NCBI RefSeq assembly: GCF_036327775.1
Contig: NZ_CP109598.1
Location: 6,801,501-6,865,500, forward strand
Reading direction: 5' to 3'
DNA length: 64,000 bases
Source: Streptomyces sp. NBC_01498
GTDB lineage: Bacteria > Actinomycetota > Actinomycetes > Streptomycetales > Streptomycetaceae
Positions 35,015 through 45,998 of this stretch are shown here, in pieces. Each line of letters begins with the position of its first letter. Positions within the stretch are counted from its first letter, which is position 1. The position numbers were made by a program, and so were the translations under genes. The notes below the pieces were generated by a model, which saw only the letters and a program-made list of their open reading frames with translations, was not told the DNA's origin and ran no database searches.

Positions 35015-36022
35015 TCAGACCGGCCTCTCCCGCACCACCTCCGCCGGGTCCCTGTCCTCCCGCAGTCCCAGATACCGGGGGTGGCGCAGCATGCCGTCCC
35101 GGGTCCACTCGGTGAACGCGATCTGGGCGACCAGCCGGGGCTCCGTCCAGTGCGGCGCCCGTTCCCTGACCACGTCGGCGAACGGGGACCGGGGGATCGC
35201 CGCCTCGTCCAGACGCCGGCGCAGCGCCACCAGCGTCGCGTGGTCCCAGCCCGTCCCCACCTTGCCCGCGTACCGCAGCCGCCCGTCCTCGTAGTGGCCG
35301 AGCAGCAGCGCGCCGAAGCCCACGCGGGAGCCGGACGGCTCCGTGTAGCCCCCGACCACGAACTCCTGCCCCCGCTGGCACTTGAGCTTCAGCCAGCCCG
35401 TCGAGCGCCGGGGCTCGTAGCGGCCCGCCGCGCGTTTGGCGATCAGGCCCTCCCAGCCGTCGGCGCACGCCCGGTCCAGCAGCTCCCGGCCGCCCGCGTT
35501 GCGGTGGGTCGTGAAGCGCAGCGGCGCCCGGAAGGACAGTGCCCGCCGCAGCAGCGACTTGCGTGAGCGCAGCGAGACCGAGGTCAGGTCGGCGCCGTCG
35601 AGCCGCAGCAGATCGAACAGGTGGTAGGTGACGGCCACTCCGGTGGCGCGCGCCCGGCGGGCGTCGTCGATGCCCATCCGCCGCTGGAGCCGCGCGAAGT
35701 CGGTACGGCCGTCGATGTACGCGACGACCTCGCCGTCCACCGTGAAGTCGGCGCACTCCTGCGCCTCCAGTGCCGCCACGACCTCCGGATACGTGGCGTC
35801 GAGCCGCCGCCCGGTCCGCGACAGCAGCCGAACGCCCGAGGTGTCGCGCACGGCCAGCACCCGTACGCCGTCCAGTTTCCGCTCGAAGATCCAGCCGTCG
35901 CCGAAGACCCGTCGGTCGCTCGCGGTGGCGAGTATCGGCGCCGACGCCAGCAGCGCTCCCGACCGGCCGTGCCGCAGCCTGCCCCGTTCGTCGGCGGGCA
36001 GGGTGTCCAGGAGACTGCTCAT
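35015..36022 (-). CDS. ATP-dependent DNA ligase (LigC/LigD ligase-domain type)
   Basis: 335 residues. The nucleotidyl-lysine motif is [10 protein letters not shown], with Lys49 as the AMP acceptor. [26 protein letters not shown] and [16 protein letters not shown] are the remaining ligase motifs. A C-terminal OB fold is present. The polymerase and phosphoesterase domains of LigD are absent, so it resembles stand-alone LigC-type enzymes used in repair. It is one of two ATP-dependent ligases in the window; chromosome replication would use NAD-dependent LigA elsewhere. Confidence 0.93.
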   Translation of the reverse strand: MSSLLDTLPADERGRLRHGRSGALLASAPILATASDRRVFGDGWIFERKLDGVRVLAVRDTSGVRLLSRTGRRLDATYPEVVAALEAQECADFTVDGEVVAYIDGRTDFARLQRRMGIDDARRARATGVAVTYHLFDLLRLDGADLTSVSLRSRKSLLRRALSFRAPLRFTTHRNAGGRELLDRACADGWEGLIAKRAAGRYEPRRSTGWLKLKCQRGQEFVVGGYTEPSGSRVGFGALLLGHYEDGRLRYAGKVGTGWDHATLVALRRRLDEAAIPRSPFADVVRERAPHWTEPRLVAQIAFTEWTRDGMLRHPRYLGLREDRDPAEVVRERPV

Positions 36023-36134
36023 CGGGTCTCGTGTCCGTCCGTCGGGTGATGTCGGGTGACATCCTCGGCCGTCACCCGACGCGCACCTCGTCGGCGGGTC
36101 CGGCCGGTCACCCGCCCGGCCCCGGAGCCGCCCC

Positions 36135-37922
<1,788 letters not shown>

Positions 37923-37977
37923 GTGCCAAGCAAATCCGGCCCCTCGCGGGTACGCAACCCCTCTCTCTCCTGCGGGT

Positions 37978-40317
37978 TTACCCTCCCGCGCCGCCCGAGT
38001 CCCGCACCGCCGGGGCCCCTTGGGCCGCCGGGTTCCGTCGCGGCGCCGGGGCCTGTCGAGTTGTCCGGGTTCCTTGAACTGTCGGCGCCGTCGGATCCGC
38101 CGGGCCCACCGACTGCCAGGTCCCCGAGAGCGGGCGCTGCCCCACCCCGCTCCGCGCCCAGTCGCAGACCCCGCCGGCGAACACCGCCCGCAGCTCCCGC
38201 AGTTCCGCGCCCGTGAACCGCACCGCGTAGTCCGCCGGATCAACGGCCTTGCGGCGGCAGGCGATCACGTCGTCGGCGAGCGGCGCGCCCGCGACCAGTC
38301 GCGGCGTCGGGAATGCCGGGTAGAGCGTCCCGCACGTACCCGCGTTGTCGTACGAGAGCCGCTGCGCGATCTTCCGGGGCTCCGGATCCCCGGTCCAGCA
38401 CGCGTCGGTGAGCCCGGCCGGCTTGTGCGCGACGACCTCCCGCGCCGTCCACTCCGCGCGCGGCGCCCGCGCGGTCAGCGTTGTCAGCCAGGCGTCCATC
38501 TCCGTGAGCGCGTGCCGCAGCGCCGGGCTCCGGAGACTGAACCCGTACCGGTTGTCCTCCGCGAGCATCACCTGGTTGTCCGCGTGCCCGTTGGCCGCGA
38601 CCAGCCGGGCGCGGGTGGAGTACCCGTGCACCGCCATGTGGATGTCACCGCCGGGCAGGTCGTCGGTGTACGAGCGGTGGTCGACGACCGGGGTGGCGGC
38701 CAGCCCGGCGCCGCCCCACAGGATGCGGCCCGTGCCGTACGCCGCCTCGGTCGCCGTACGGTCGGCGGCGGTACGCCCCGGGGTGAACCCGGCGTCGCGG
38801 TCGATGCCCCCGACCCGGGCGTTGAGGTCGAGGAACCGCCTGGTGTCGATCACACCCCTGTTGAGCGCGTCCAGGCCGTACTGCACCCCCGTGTTGTCCA
38901 GCGGGCGCAGCGCCGCCCCGGTGCGCCGGTCCCTCCCGTACACGTTCACGGTGTGGTCGAACACCGTGCCCCGCGCCCCGTCCGGGCGGGTGAGGGCGTC
39001 GTACCGCTGGTCCTCGGGCAGGGCCGCCGGGAACTCCGCGTCCGGGTCGAGACGCTTCGCGCCGTCGCTCAGATTCGGGATGCTCGCCCGCTCACGGAAC
39101 CCGGCGACCGCGGTCTGCTGCTCCGCGCTGAACGTGCCGGGCGCGGTCGCCGTGAAGTAGTGGTCGAGCAGCCGGGCGTCCAGCAGGGTCGTGTTGGTCG
39201 CCGACGTCACGTCGGGGAAGCTGCACCCGACGATGATCCCGTCGAGCAGGCCGGGGTAGTTGTCGGCGGTCTGGTAGCTCTGGTACGAGCCTCCGGAGCA
39301 TCCCCAGCCGATGGTGAAGCGCGGGACGCCGTACCGCTCCGTGAAGTGCTCCTTGACCGTCATCACGGTCTCGGACGCCAGCAGGTCGTTGCAGTTGTTG
39401 CCGAAGACATTCAGGGACGACGAGGCGACGGCGTATCCGCGCCCCAGCATCTCCGTGTCGAGGACGCCCCCGGTGTCGCTGCCCTGGGTGTACCAGCCGC
39501 CCCGGCAGCCGCCGCCGAAGGTGTACATCAGCCGCCCGTTCCAGCCCTCGGACGGCCGGGTCCGGGTCGGCGCGGGCGCGGCGGGGTCGGCCAGCATGGA
39601 GATCTGGTACACACCCCGGTTGAGGGTGCCCGTCTCGACGCGGATGAGGAACGGCACGCGCGCGCCGGTGCTCGTGGTGGTCGTCGCGAGGTCCGGGGGA
39701 CGGCTCGCCGGGTCGGCCAGCGGTTTCACGGTGCCGTCGGTGGAGCGGTACGCGTGGTCGACCCGGGTCGTGACCGAGCAGTCCGCGTCCAGCGGCGGTC
39801 CCAGGGTGGAGCCGTCGACGAGCGTGAACCGTTCCGTACCGCAGACGAAGGGCCGCTCGTGCGGGCCGCTGATCACCGGACCCGTCGCCGGGTGGTCCCG
39901 CACCGTGAGCGCGGCCCGCGCGCCGGGCCTGCCGGGCACGGCCGCGACGAGCCGGTTGCGGCCCTCGCGCAGCGAGGTCACCAGGCCGGTCAGCGCCCTG
40001 GACCCGGCACCGGCAATGGCACCGGGACCGGGACCGGGACCGGCTCCGGCTCCGTCCGGCGTGAACGCCTCCGTGACATCCGTACCGTCCCGGGTGATCC
40101 GTACGTCCCCGGGGTCGATGCCCCTCGGCACCCCGACCCGGACCAGCACGTCGCCGCCGGTGACCACGGACGGCCGGGTCGACACGGTCTCCACGGTGAG
40201 CCGCGCGGCGCCCCCTCCCGGGCCGTCGCCCGGCCGCCCCACGGCGGCGCTCGGCAGCGCGGTCGGCAGCAGCGCGCCCAGGGTGAGCACGAGAGCGAGA
40301 ACGGGCCGACGGGACAC
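37978..40317 (-). CDS. Large secreted DUF6351-type protein, alpha/beta-hydrolase-like
   Basis: 779 residues from a GTG with GGAGG 9 bases upstream. A signal peptide (VLALVLTLGALLPTALPSAA) indicates secretion. A beta-rich N-terminal third with a GAGPGPGPGA low-complexity spot precedes the main domain, which contains GWGCSGGSYQSYQTADNYPG, an esterase-like nucleophile elbow, and paired cysteines. DIHMAVHGYSTRARLV and later segments fit DUF6351 proteins, a family related to tannase-like hydrolases. Enzyme activity is a guess. It is flanked by the ABC exporter and, divergently, by the SpoIIE-type regulator. Confidence 0.75.
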   Translation of the reverse strand: MSRRPVLALVLTLGALLPTALPSAAVGRPGDGPGGGAARLTVETVSTRPSVVTGGDVLVRVGVPRGIDPGDVRITRDGTDVTEAFTPDGAGAGPGPGPGAIAGAGSRALTGLVTSLREGRNRLVAAVPGRPGARAALTVRDHPATGPVISGPHERPFVCGTERFTLVDGSTLGPPLDADCSVTTRVDHAYRSTDGTVKPLADPASRPPDLATTTTSTGARVPFLIRVETGTLNRGVYQISMLADPAAPAPTRTRPSEGWNGRLMYTFGGGCRGGWYTQGSDTGGVLDTEMLGRGYAVASSSLNVFGNNCNDLLASETVMTVKEHFTERYGVPRFTIGWGCSGGSYQSYQTADNYPGLLDGIIVGCSFPDVTSATNTTLLDARLLDHYFTATAPGTFSAEQQTAVAGFRERASIPNLSDGAKRLDPDAEFPAALPEDQRYDALTRPDGARGTVFDHTVNVYGRDRRTGAALRPLDNTGVQYGLDALNRGVIDTRRFLDLNARVGGIDRDAGFTPGRTAADRTATEAAYGTGRILWGGAGLAATPVVDHRSYTDDLPGGDIHMAVHGYSTRARLVAANGHADNQVMLAEDNRYGFSLRSPALRHALTEMDAWLTTLTARAPRAEWTAREVVAHKPAGLTDACWTGDPEPRKIAQRLSYDNAGTCGTLYPAFPTPRLVAGAPLADDVIACRRKAVDPADYAVRFTGAELRELRAVFAGGVCDWARSGVGQRPLSGTWQSVGPADPTAPTVQGTRTTRQAPAPRRNPAAQGAPAVRDSGGAGG

Positions 40318-40496
40318 CGGTGAACCTCCACGATCCGTGACGCACCCACCGGCCGCACCGGGGCCGGTGAACACTCCTGTCACCTCCCTTCACTCCCGGA
40401 CCGCCGAAAAGGTTCATCCCGGCCGGGCCCGGCGGACGCCGTCCAGGGGGGTCCCCGCCGCTCGCCCGCCCCTCGCACGGGGTGTAGAAAGGGGGC

Positions 40497-43175
40497 ATGG
40501 CGGGACGCGACGGCCGCCCGCGCTCCGTTCTGAAGCTGAGAACAGTCGCAGGCCAGGTCTTTCTTCTCCAGGTGGCTATCGTCGTTCTGATCGTCGCCGC
40601 CGCCTCCGTCGCGCTCGTGATCCAGGGCCATACGGACAGTGACCGCGAGGCGCGCAACCGGTCGGTCGCCGTCGCCGAGACCTTCGCGAACTCGCCGGGC
40701 ATCCAGGCCGCGCTGAAGAACCCCAACCCCGCCGAGGTCCTGCGCCGGCCCGCCGAACGGGCCAGGGAACGCTCCGGTGTCGACTTCATCGTCGTCCTGA
40801 ACACCGACGGAATCCGCTACACCCATCCGATCCCCGACCGGGTCGGAAAGAAGTTCGTCGGCGACATCGAACCCGCCCTGCACGGTCACGTCATCACCCA
40901 GAAGCTCACCGGCACCATCGGCCCCGTCATCCAGGCGGTCGTCCCCGTCACCGACGCGCGCGGCAAGGTCGTGGGGCTGGTCTCCGCCGGAATCACCATC
41001 GAACGGGTCGGCAACGTGGTGGAGGACCAGTTCCCGCTCCTCTTCGGGTCCGCGGGCGCCGTCCTCCTCATCACCATGGGCGGTACGGCCCTGGTGAGCC
41101 GACGGCTGCGCCGCCAGACCCACGGGCTCGGACCCGCCGAGATGACCCGGATGTACGAGCACCACGACGCGGTCCTGCACGCCGTACGCGAAGGGGTGCT
41201 CATCGTCGGCGACGACAGCAGGCTGCTGCTCGCCAACGACGAGGCCCGCCGGCTTCTCGGCCTGCCGCCCGACGTGGAAGGCCGGTCCCTCGACGAACTG
41301 GGCCTGGACGCGGAAACCGGCACGCTGCTGCTCTCCGGCCGCACCGCCACCGACGAACTCCACCCCGTCGGCGACCGGCTCCTCGCCGTCAGCCAGCGCC
41401 CCACCGACCAGGACGGCGGCCCGCCCGGCAGCGTGACCACCCTGCGTGACACCACCGAACTCCAGGCGCTCACCGGGAAGGCCGACGTGGCCCGGGGGCG
41501 CCTGCGGATGCTGTACGACGCCGGGACCCGGATCGGTACGACCCTCGACGTGATCCGCACCTGCGAGGAACTGACCGGGTTCGCCGCCGACCACTTCGCC
41601 GACGTGGCGACGGTCGACCTGCTGGAGGCCGTACTGCGGGGCGAGGAACCGACCAGCGCCGTCGTCCTCGACATGCGGCGCGCCGCGCTGAGCGGCCAGG
41701 GCGAGAACACCGTGATCTACCCCCTCCACGAACTGATCCACTTCCCGCCGTCCACGCCGATGAGCGACGCCATCGTGCACGGCGAGCCGATCCTCGTCGC
41801 GAATCTCGGCGCGTTCTCCGGCTGGCACAAACAGGAACCCGAACGCGCCAGGAAGCTGGTCGAGGAGGAGGGCGTCCACTCGATGATCACCGTCCCGCTC
41901 CGGGCCCGCGGTGTCGTCCTCGGCGTCGCCACCTTCTGGCGCTCCACCCGGCCCGAGCCGTTCGAGGCCGAGGACCTGTCCGTGGCCGAGGAGATGGTCG
42001 CCCGCGCGGCCGTCAGCGTCGACAACGCCCGCCGCTACAACCGCGAGCACACCATGGCCGTCACCCTCCAGCGGAGTCTGCTGCCGCGCGGGCTGCCCGC
42101 CCTGAGCGGCATCGACGTCGCCTACCGGTATCTGCCCGCCCAGGCGGGACTCGGCGGGCTCGGCGGCGTCGGCGGCGACTGGTTCGACATCATCCCGCTG
42201 CCCGGCGCGCGGGTGGCGCTCGTCGTGGGCGACGTCGTCGGCCACGGGCTGCACGCCGCCGCCACCATGGGTCGGCTGCGTACCGCCGTGCACAACTTCT
42301 CGACCCTGGACCTGCCGCCCGACGAACTCCTGTGGCACCTCGACGAACTGGTGGCCCGTATCGACCAGGACGAGGCCGTCGACGGTGCCGAGGCCGGCGT
42401 CACCGGCGCCACCTGCCTCTACGCCATCTACGACCCGGTCTCCGGGACCTGCTCCATGGCACGGGCGGGCCACCTCCAGCCCGTCGTCGTCCACGAGGAC
42501 GGTACGGCGGTCTTCGCCGACGTACCGGGCGGACCGCCGCTCGGGCTCGGCGGACTGCCCTTCGACACCCTGGAGGTCCATCTGCCGGAGAACAGCCGGC
42601 TGGTGATGTACACCGACGGGCTGGTCGAGGAGCGGCACCGGGACATCGACGAGGGCCTGTCGCTCCTGCGCCGTACGCTCGCCGAGCAGGCCGACCGGCC
42701 CCCGGAGGAGGCGTGCGACGCGGTCCTGCGGGCGCTGCTGCCCGAGCACCCGCGCGACGACATCGCCCTGCTGGTCGCGCGCACCCGGGTGCTGGACGGC
42801 GGGCACGTCGCCGACTGGGAGATCCCCGCCGACCCCTCCGCCGTCGGCAGGCTGCGGGCCGACGTCACCCGCAAACTCACCGAATGGGGCCTGTCCGAAG
42901 AGGCGTTCACCACCGAACTGATCCTCAGCGAACTCGTCACCAACGCGATCCGCTACGCGTCCGGGCCGATCCGGGTACGGCTGATCCGCGACCGCAGCCT
43001 GATCTGCGAGGTCTCCGACCACAGCAGCACCTCGCCGCATCTGCGCCAGGCGGCGGGCACCGACGAGGGAGGCCGCGGGCTCTTCCTGGTCGCCCAGTTC
43101 GCGGAGCGCTGGGGGACCCGTTACAGCGCCCAGGGCAAGGTCATCTGGACCGAACAGTCCCTCGGCGACGGCTGA
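40497..43175 (+). CDS. Membrane sensor with SpoIIE phosphatase and HATPase domains
   Basis: 892 residues. Transmembrane helices at ~20-43 and ~180-200 bracket an extracellular single-Cache sensor with VVLNTDGIRYTHPIPDRVG, strongly like DcuS/CitA di/tricarboxylate sensors. A PAS domain (~220-330) begins with the CitA-like linker GLGPAEMTRMYEHHDAVLHA. A GAF domain (~345-520), a SpoIIE-type PP2C phosphatase with GGDWFDIIPLP and VGDVVGHGLHAAATM, and an RsbW-type HATPase (ELVTNAIRYASG) follow. Output is probably anti-sigma/anti-anti-sigma control by dephosphorylation and phosphorylation. The histidine-kinase dimerisation part of CitA is gone. Confidence 0.9.
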   Translation: MAGRDGRPRSVLKLRTVAGQVFLLQVAIVVLIVAAASVALVIQGHTDSDREARNRSVAVAETFANSPGIQAALKNPNPAEVLRRPAERARERSGVDFIVVLNTDGIRYTHPIPDRVGKKFVGDIEPALHGHVITQKLTGTIGPVIQAVVPVTDARGKVVGLVSAGITIERVGNVVEDQFPLLFGSAGAVLLITMGGTALVSRRLRRQTHGLGPAEMTRMYEHHDAVLHAVREGVLIVGDDSRLLLANDEARRLLGLPPDVEGRSLDELGLDAETGTLLLSGRTATDELHPVGDRLLAVSQRPTDQDGGPPGSVTTLRDTTELQALTGKADVARGRLRMLYDAGTRIGTTLDVIRTCEELTGFAADHFADVATVDLLEAVLRGEEPTSAVVLDMRRAALSGQGENTVIYPLHELIHFPPSTPMSDAIVHGEPILVANLGAFSGWHKQEPERARKLVEEEGVHSMITVPLRARGVVLGVATFWRSTRPEPFEAEDLSVAEEMVARAAVSVDNARRYNREHTMAVTLQRSLLPRGLPALSGIDVAYRYLPAQAGLGGLGGVGGDWFDIIPLPGARVALVVGDVVGHGLHAAATMGRLRTAVHNFSTLDLPPDELLWHLDELVARIDQDEAVDGAEAGVTGATCLYAIYDPVSGTCSMARAGHLQPVVVHEDGTAVFADVPGGPPLGLGGLPFDTLEVHLPENSRLVMYTDGLVEERHRDIDEGLSLLRRTLAEQADRPPEEACDAVLRALLPEHPRDDIALLVARTRVLDGGHVADWEIPADPSAVGRLRADVTRKLTEWGLSEEAFTTELILSELVTNAIRYASGPIRVRLIRDRSLICEVSDHSSTSPHLRQAAGTDEGGRGLFLVAQFAERWGTRYSAQGKVIWTEQSLGDG

Positions 43176-43325
43176 TCCGCCCTTCCCGGCGGCTTCCTTG
43201 ACGTCTTCTTGGGAGAACGACGGCGTTTGAACCCGCCCGCACGGAGAACCCGGTCATGCGAAAGACGCAGTCGTGACCCGACGTCGTGACCTCGAGCCGT
43301 CGATCCGAAGACAGGGAGGTGCCCC

Positions 43326-43604
43326 GTGGGCATCATCGCGTGGATCTTTATCGGACTTCTCGCGGGAATCGTGGCGAAGGTCCTGCTGCCGGGCAAGGAC
43401 CCCGGTGGCCTCATCGTCACCATGCTCATCGGAATCGCCGGCGGACTTCTCGGCGGCTGGCTCGGCAAGGTGCTGTTCGGAGTCGATTCCATCGACGGAT
43501 TCTTCGACCTCTCCACCTGGATAGCCGCCGTTGTCGGCTCGCTCATCCTGCTGGTGCTCTTCCGGCTCGTCGCCGGGCGCAACCGCGGTGGCCGGCGCGC
43601 CTGA
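43326..43604 (+). CDS. GlsB/YeaQ/YmgE-type stress-response membrane protein
   Basis: 92 residues from a GTG after GGGAGG. Three hydrophobic helices (GIIAWIFIGLLAGIVAKVLL, LIVTMLIGIAGGLLGGWLG and WIAAVVGSLILLVLF) separated by short Gly/Pro turns are typical of this transglycosylase-associated or stress-induced family. It has an Arg-rich C-terminus. Function is unknown; homologues are induced by general stress. A very strong terminator follows. Confidence 0.9.
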   Translation: MGIIAWIFIGLLAGIVAKVLLPGKDPGGLIVTMLIGIAGGLLGGWLGKVLFGVDSIDGFFDLSTWIAAVVGSLILLVLFRLVAGRNRGGRRA

Positions 43605-43615
43605 CCCCGACCCCT

Positions 43616-43658
43616 CACGTACGGCGGCCCGCGGATCCCCCGCGGGCCGCCGTACGTG
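43616..43658 (+). terminator. Strong terminator after the GlsB-type gene
   Basis: CACGTACGGCGGCCCGCGG (43616-43634) pairs perfectly with 43640-43658 around ATCCC. This is a 19-bp stem starting 12 bases after the stop. Confidence 0.85.
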
Positions 43659-43951
43659 CGCGTGGCGCGGGAACACCGGATGTCAAACGGTGTTCCGCCG
43701 TACGGGAGCCGACGAGCGAGGTCGGTGCGGACGCCATACGCTTCAACAGGAGTACGAATTCAGGCTCCGCGGAGTGAGAACTCCGACAGACGTGGCAAAA
43801 GACGTGGCAATCGCCCGGTCACCCGTGGTGGAGCGCAATCCCGCGAACGACCGCCCGCGATGTTCCGCGTGTCTCTCAGGCCGGCGCGTTATCGGTCGGC
43901 ACCGCTCAATCCGGCGCTCCTCACGCCGGGAAGAGAAAGGAGACCGGGTCC
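43659..43951. other. Gene-free stretch before the small membrane protein
   Basis: No supported gene. GACGTGGCAA is repeated in tandem with 2 bases between (43791 onward), and CGGAGT/ACTCCG forms a 6-bp stem at 43770-43785. These may be regulatory sites of the next gene pair. Confidence 0.35.
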
Positions 43952-44311
43952 ATGGGGCTGCTGCCTACCGTACTGATATGCGTGGTGTTTCCGGCCCTGA
44001 TGCTGCTGATCACGCTGGGGCTCGGACGCATGGAGGAGTTCCTGCTGCCACACCTGCGGGCACCGCTCCCCGCCGACGGCGACCAGGACTCCCCGGCGGA
44101 GAACACCCGGCCCGGAAAGCCCGGCACCGGGGACGACGGCGACAGCGACGGCACGGACCCGCGCCCCGACGAGACCGGCCCCGCCAGGGCCCGCGCGCGG
44201 ACCGTACGCAGCTCCGCCCGCCGCCGCGCCTACGGCACCCCGCGCCCCGTCGGCCGTACCAACACCGGCCCGCCGCGCGGCGCGCGCACGACCCCGCTGA
44301 GGTTCCGATGA
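43952..44311 (+). CDS. Small membrane-anchored hypothetical protein
   Basis: 119 residues. One membrane helix (LLPTVLICVVFPALMLLITLG) is followed by a long, charged, probably disordered Asp/Pro/Arg-rich tail. AAAGGAGACC precedes the ATG. I do not recognise the family. Its stop overlaps the next start (ATGA), so the two proteins are made together. Confidence 0.7.
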   Translation: MGLLPTVLICVVFPALMLLITLGLGRMEEFLLPHLRAPLPADGDQDSPAENTRPGKPGTGDDGDSDGTDPRPDETGPARARARTVRSSARRRAYGTPRPVGRTNTGPPRGARTTPLRFR

Positions 44312-45042
44312 CCCAGCGCGCCGTCGTCCACGCCCTGCTCCGCTCCCACGGCACCACCTACGCCCAGGACGCGGGCATCAAACTCCGTGACACCCCCCAG
44401 CCGCTCTACCAACTGCTCGTCCTCGCCCTGCTGTTGAGCGCCCCCATCCGGGCCCGAGTCGCCGTCGCCACCTCGCGCGCGCTCAGCGACGCGGGCCTGC
44501 GCAGCGCGCACCGCACGGCCGACGCGACCTGGCAGCAGCGTGTCGACGCGCTGGTCCGGGGCGGCTACCGGCGTTACGACGAGAGCACCGCCACCCGGCT
44601 CGGTGACGGCGCCGACCTGCTGATCCGGCGCTGGCACGCCGACCCGCGCGGGATGCGCGCCGAGGCCGACGGAGACGTCCCGCACCTGCGGCATCTCCTC
44701 CAGGACCTGCCGGGGATCGGCCCGACCGGGGCGGACATCTTCCTGCGCGAGGTGCAGGGAGTCTGGCCCGAGGTCGTGCCCTACTTCGACACCAGGGCGC
44801 TGCACGGCGCCGACCGCCTGGGCCTCGCCGAGGACGCGACGGCCCTCGCCCGGCTGGCCGGGGACTCCGGCCCCGCGACCCTGGCCGCCGCCCTGGTCCG
44901 GGCGTCCCTGGACGACGACATCGTCCACGAATGCCTGCGCGAGGCCGGGCAGGACCACCGCAGCCGAAGCGACGGCGGCGGAAGCAACGGCGACCACAAC
45001 CGAAGCAAGGGCCACGGCGGCGGACGGGGCACCTCCGCCTGA
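44308..45042 (+). CDS. Helix-hairpin-helix endonuclease III-like protein
   Basis: 244 residues. An all-helical body contains LLSAPIRARVAVATSRAL and the helix-hairpin-helix LLQDLPGIGPTGADIFLREV, then YFDTRAL, where Asp may match the catalytic aspartate of the EndoIII superfamily. The usual catalytic lysine after the hairpin is not evident and no Fe-S cysteine cluster is present. It could be a DNA-binding glycosylase-like protein. The last ~35 residues are Gly/Ser/His-rich. Coupled to the small membrane protein. Confidence 0.72.
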   Translation: MTQRAVVHALLRSHGTTYAQDAGIKLRDTPQPLYQLLVLALLLSAPIRARVAVATSRALSDAGLRSAHRTADATWQQRVDALVRGGYRRYDESTATRLGDGADLLIRRWHADPRGMRAEADGDVPHLRHLLQDLPGIGPTGADIFLREVQGVWPEVVPYFDTRALHGADRLGLAEDATALARLAGDSGPATLAAALVRASLDDDIVHECLREAGQDHRSRSDGGGSNGDHNRSKGHGGGRGTSA

Positions 45043-45055
45043 GACGTCCCGGCTC

Positions 45056-45373
45056 TCAGTACTCGCTGTCGATGCCCGTCACGAACGCCGGTCCCAGCGG
45101 CGCCTCGTCCGGCGAGAAACCCGCGCCGGTGAGCGCCGCACCCGCCACCCGCTTCGCCTCCGCCTCGGCGGCCCGCCTGTTGTCGGCCTCGATCTCCAGC
45201 CGGACGCTGAACGTGCCGCCCTCGTTGACCGTCAGCATGTCCAGCTCCTCGGCCTCGCCCAGCGCCGTGTTCTGCGGGTCCGAGGGCCGCAGACCGCGCA
45301 GCAGCGCCGCCCGTGAACCGGCGTCGAGCGTGCGCAGGAAGGTGCCCGGGACGGTGATGACGTACGCGGTCAT
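45056..45373 (-). CDS. Conserved hypothetical protein
   Basis: 105 residues, MTAYVITVPGTFLRTLDAGS, with AGGAG at good spacing before the ATG. A mixed alpha/beta pattern with FSVRLEIEADNRRAAEAEA and ALTGAGFSPDEAPLG is seen. It ends at DSEY. I do not recognise a named family. Convergent with the HhH gene; the gap is only 13 bases. Confidence 0.65.
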   Translation of the reverse strand: MTAYVITVPGTFLRTLDAGSRAALLRGLRPSDPQNTALGEAEELDMLTVNEGGTFSVRLEIEADNRRAAEAEAKRVAGAALTGAGFSPDEAPLGPAFVTGIDSEY

Positions 45374-45597
45374 GCGAACTCCTGGCGTTGACGGCCCCCG
45401 GGGTCCGTCCCCGGGGTACGGCGTGGGCTTCGCGCCCCACCTTGTGACCTGCCCCGTTTTCCGCCCCGATCACCTCCCGGCCCGCTGTCCCCGTCCGGAT
45501 CGGCGTCCGTGTCCCCGCCCCCATCGCCGCCGGGATCCCCCGGTGAGTGTGCGATGCTGATAACTCCGCTCCTTTCCCTTCTCCCCGCCGAGGCACT

Positions 45598-45906
45598 ATG
45601 CGCTGCGTCATCGCCCGCTTTCCCTTCGAACTGGTCAAGAGCGAGGTGCTGGAGGCGATGAAGGGCGTCAAGCCCGAACCGGTCACGGGTGAATGCGTGA
45701 TCATCGGCCGCCGCACCTACCCCGTGAAGCAGGTCGGTGAAGTCATCACCCGCCAGGACCGCCGCGACTTCTCCGCCGCCGAGGTGACCCGCGCCCTGAC
45801 CCGGCTCGGCTTCACCTGCCGCAGCGCGCCCGTCCCGGCCCCCGTGGCGGCACCTGACCCGGTGGACACCGCTTCCGCGCTGCTCGGCACCCCCGCGGGC
45901 TCCTGA
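45598..45906 (+). CDS. SCO5918-like protein
   Basis: 102 residues. MRCVIARFPFELVKSEVLEA, CVIIGRRTYPVKQVGEVITR and SAAEVTRALTRLGFTCR are typical of a small family named after S. coelicolor SCO5918, usually found next to a DEAD-box helicase and a cold-shock protein, as here. The N-terminal ~70 residues are well conserved; the Pro/Ala tail is not. Function is unknown, and the context suggests RNA metabolism in the cold. Confidence 0.85.
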   Translation: MRCVIARFPFELVKSEVLEAMKGVKPEPVTGECVIIGRRTYPVKQVGEVITRQDRRDFSAAEVTRALTRLGFTCRSAPVPAPVAAPDPVDTASALLGTPAGS

Positions 45907-45930
45907 GCGACCGCCGCAGACCACGCACAC

Positions 45931-45968
45931 GGGGAGGGCCCGTCACCGACCGGTGACGGGCCCTCCCC
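45931..45968. terminator. Bidirectional terminator between the SCO5918-like and helicase genes
   Basis: GGGGAGGGCCCGTCACC (45931-45947) pairs perfectly with 45952-45968 around GACC. The 17-bp stem serves both convergent genes. Confidence 0.85.
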
Positions 45969-45998
45969 GCGCATGACGGCAGCGCCGCCGGACAGCTC

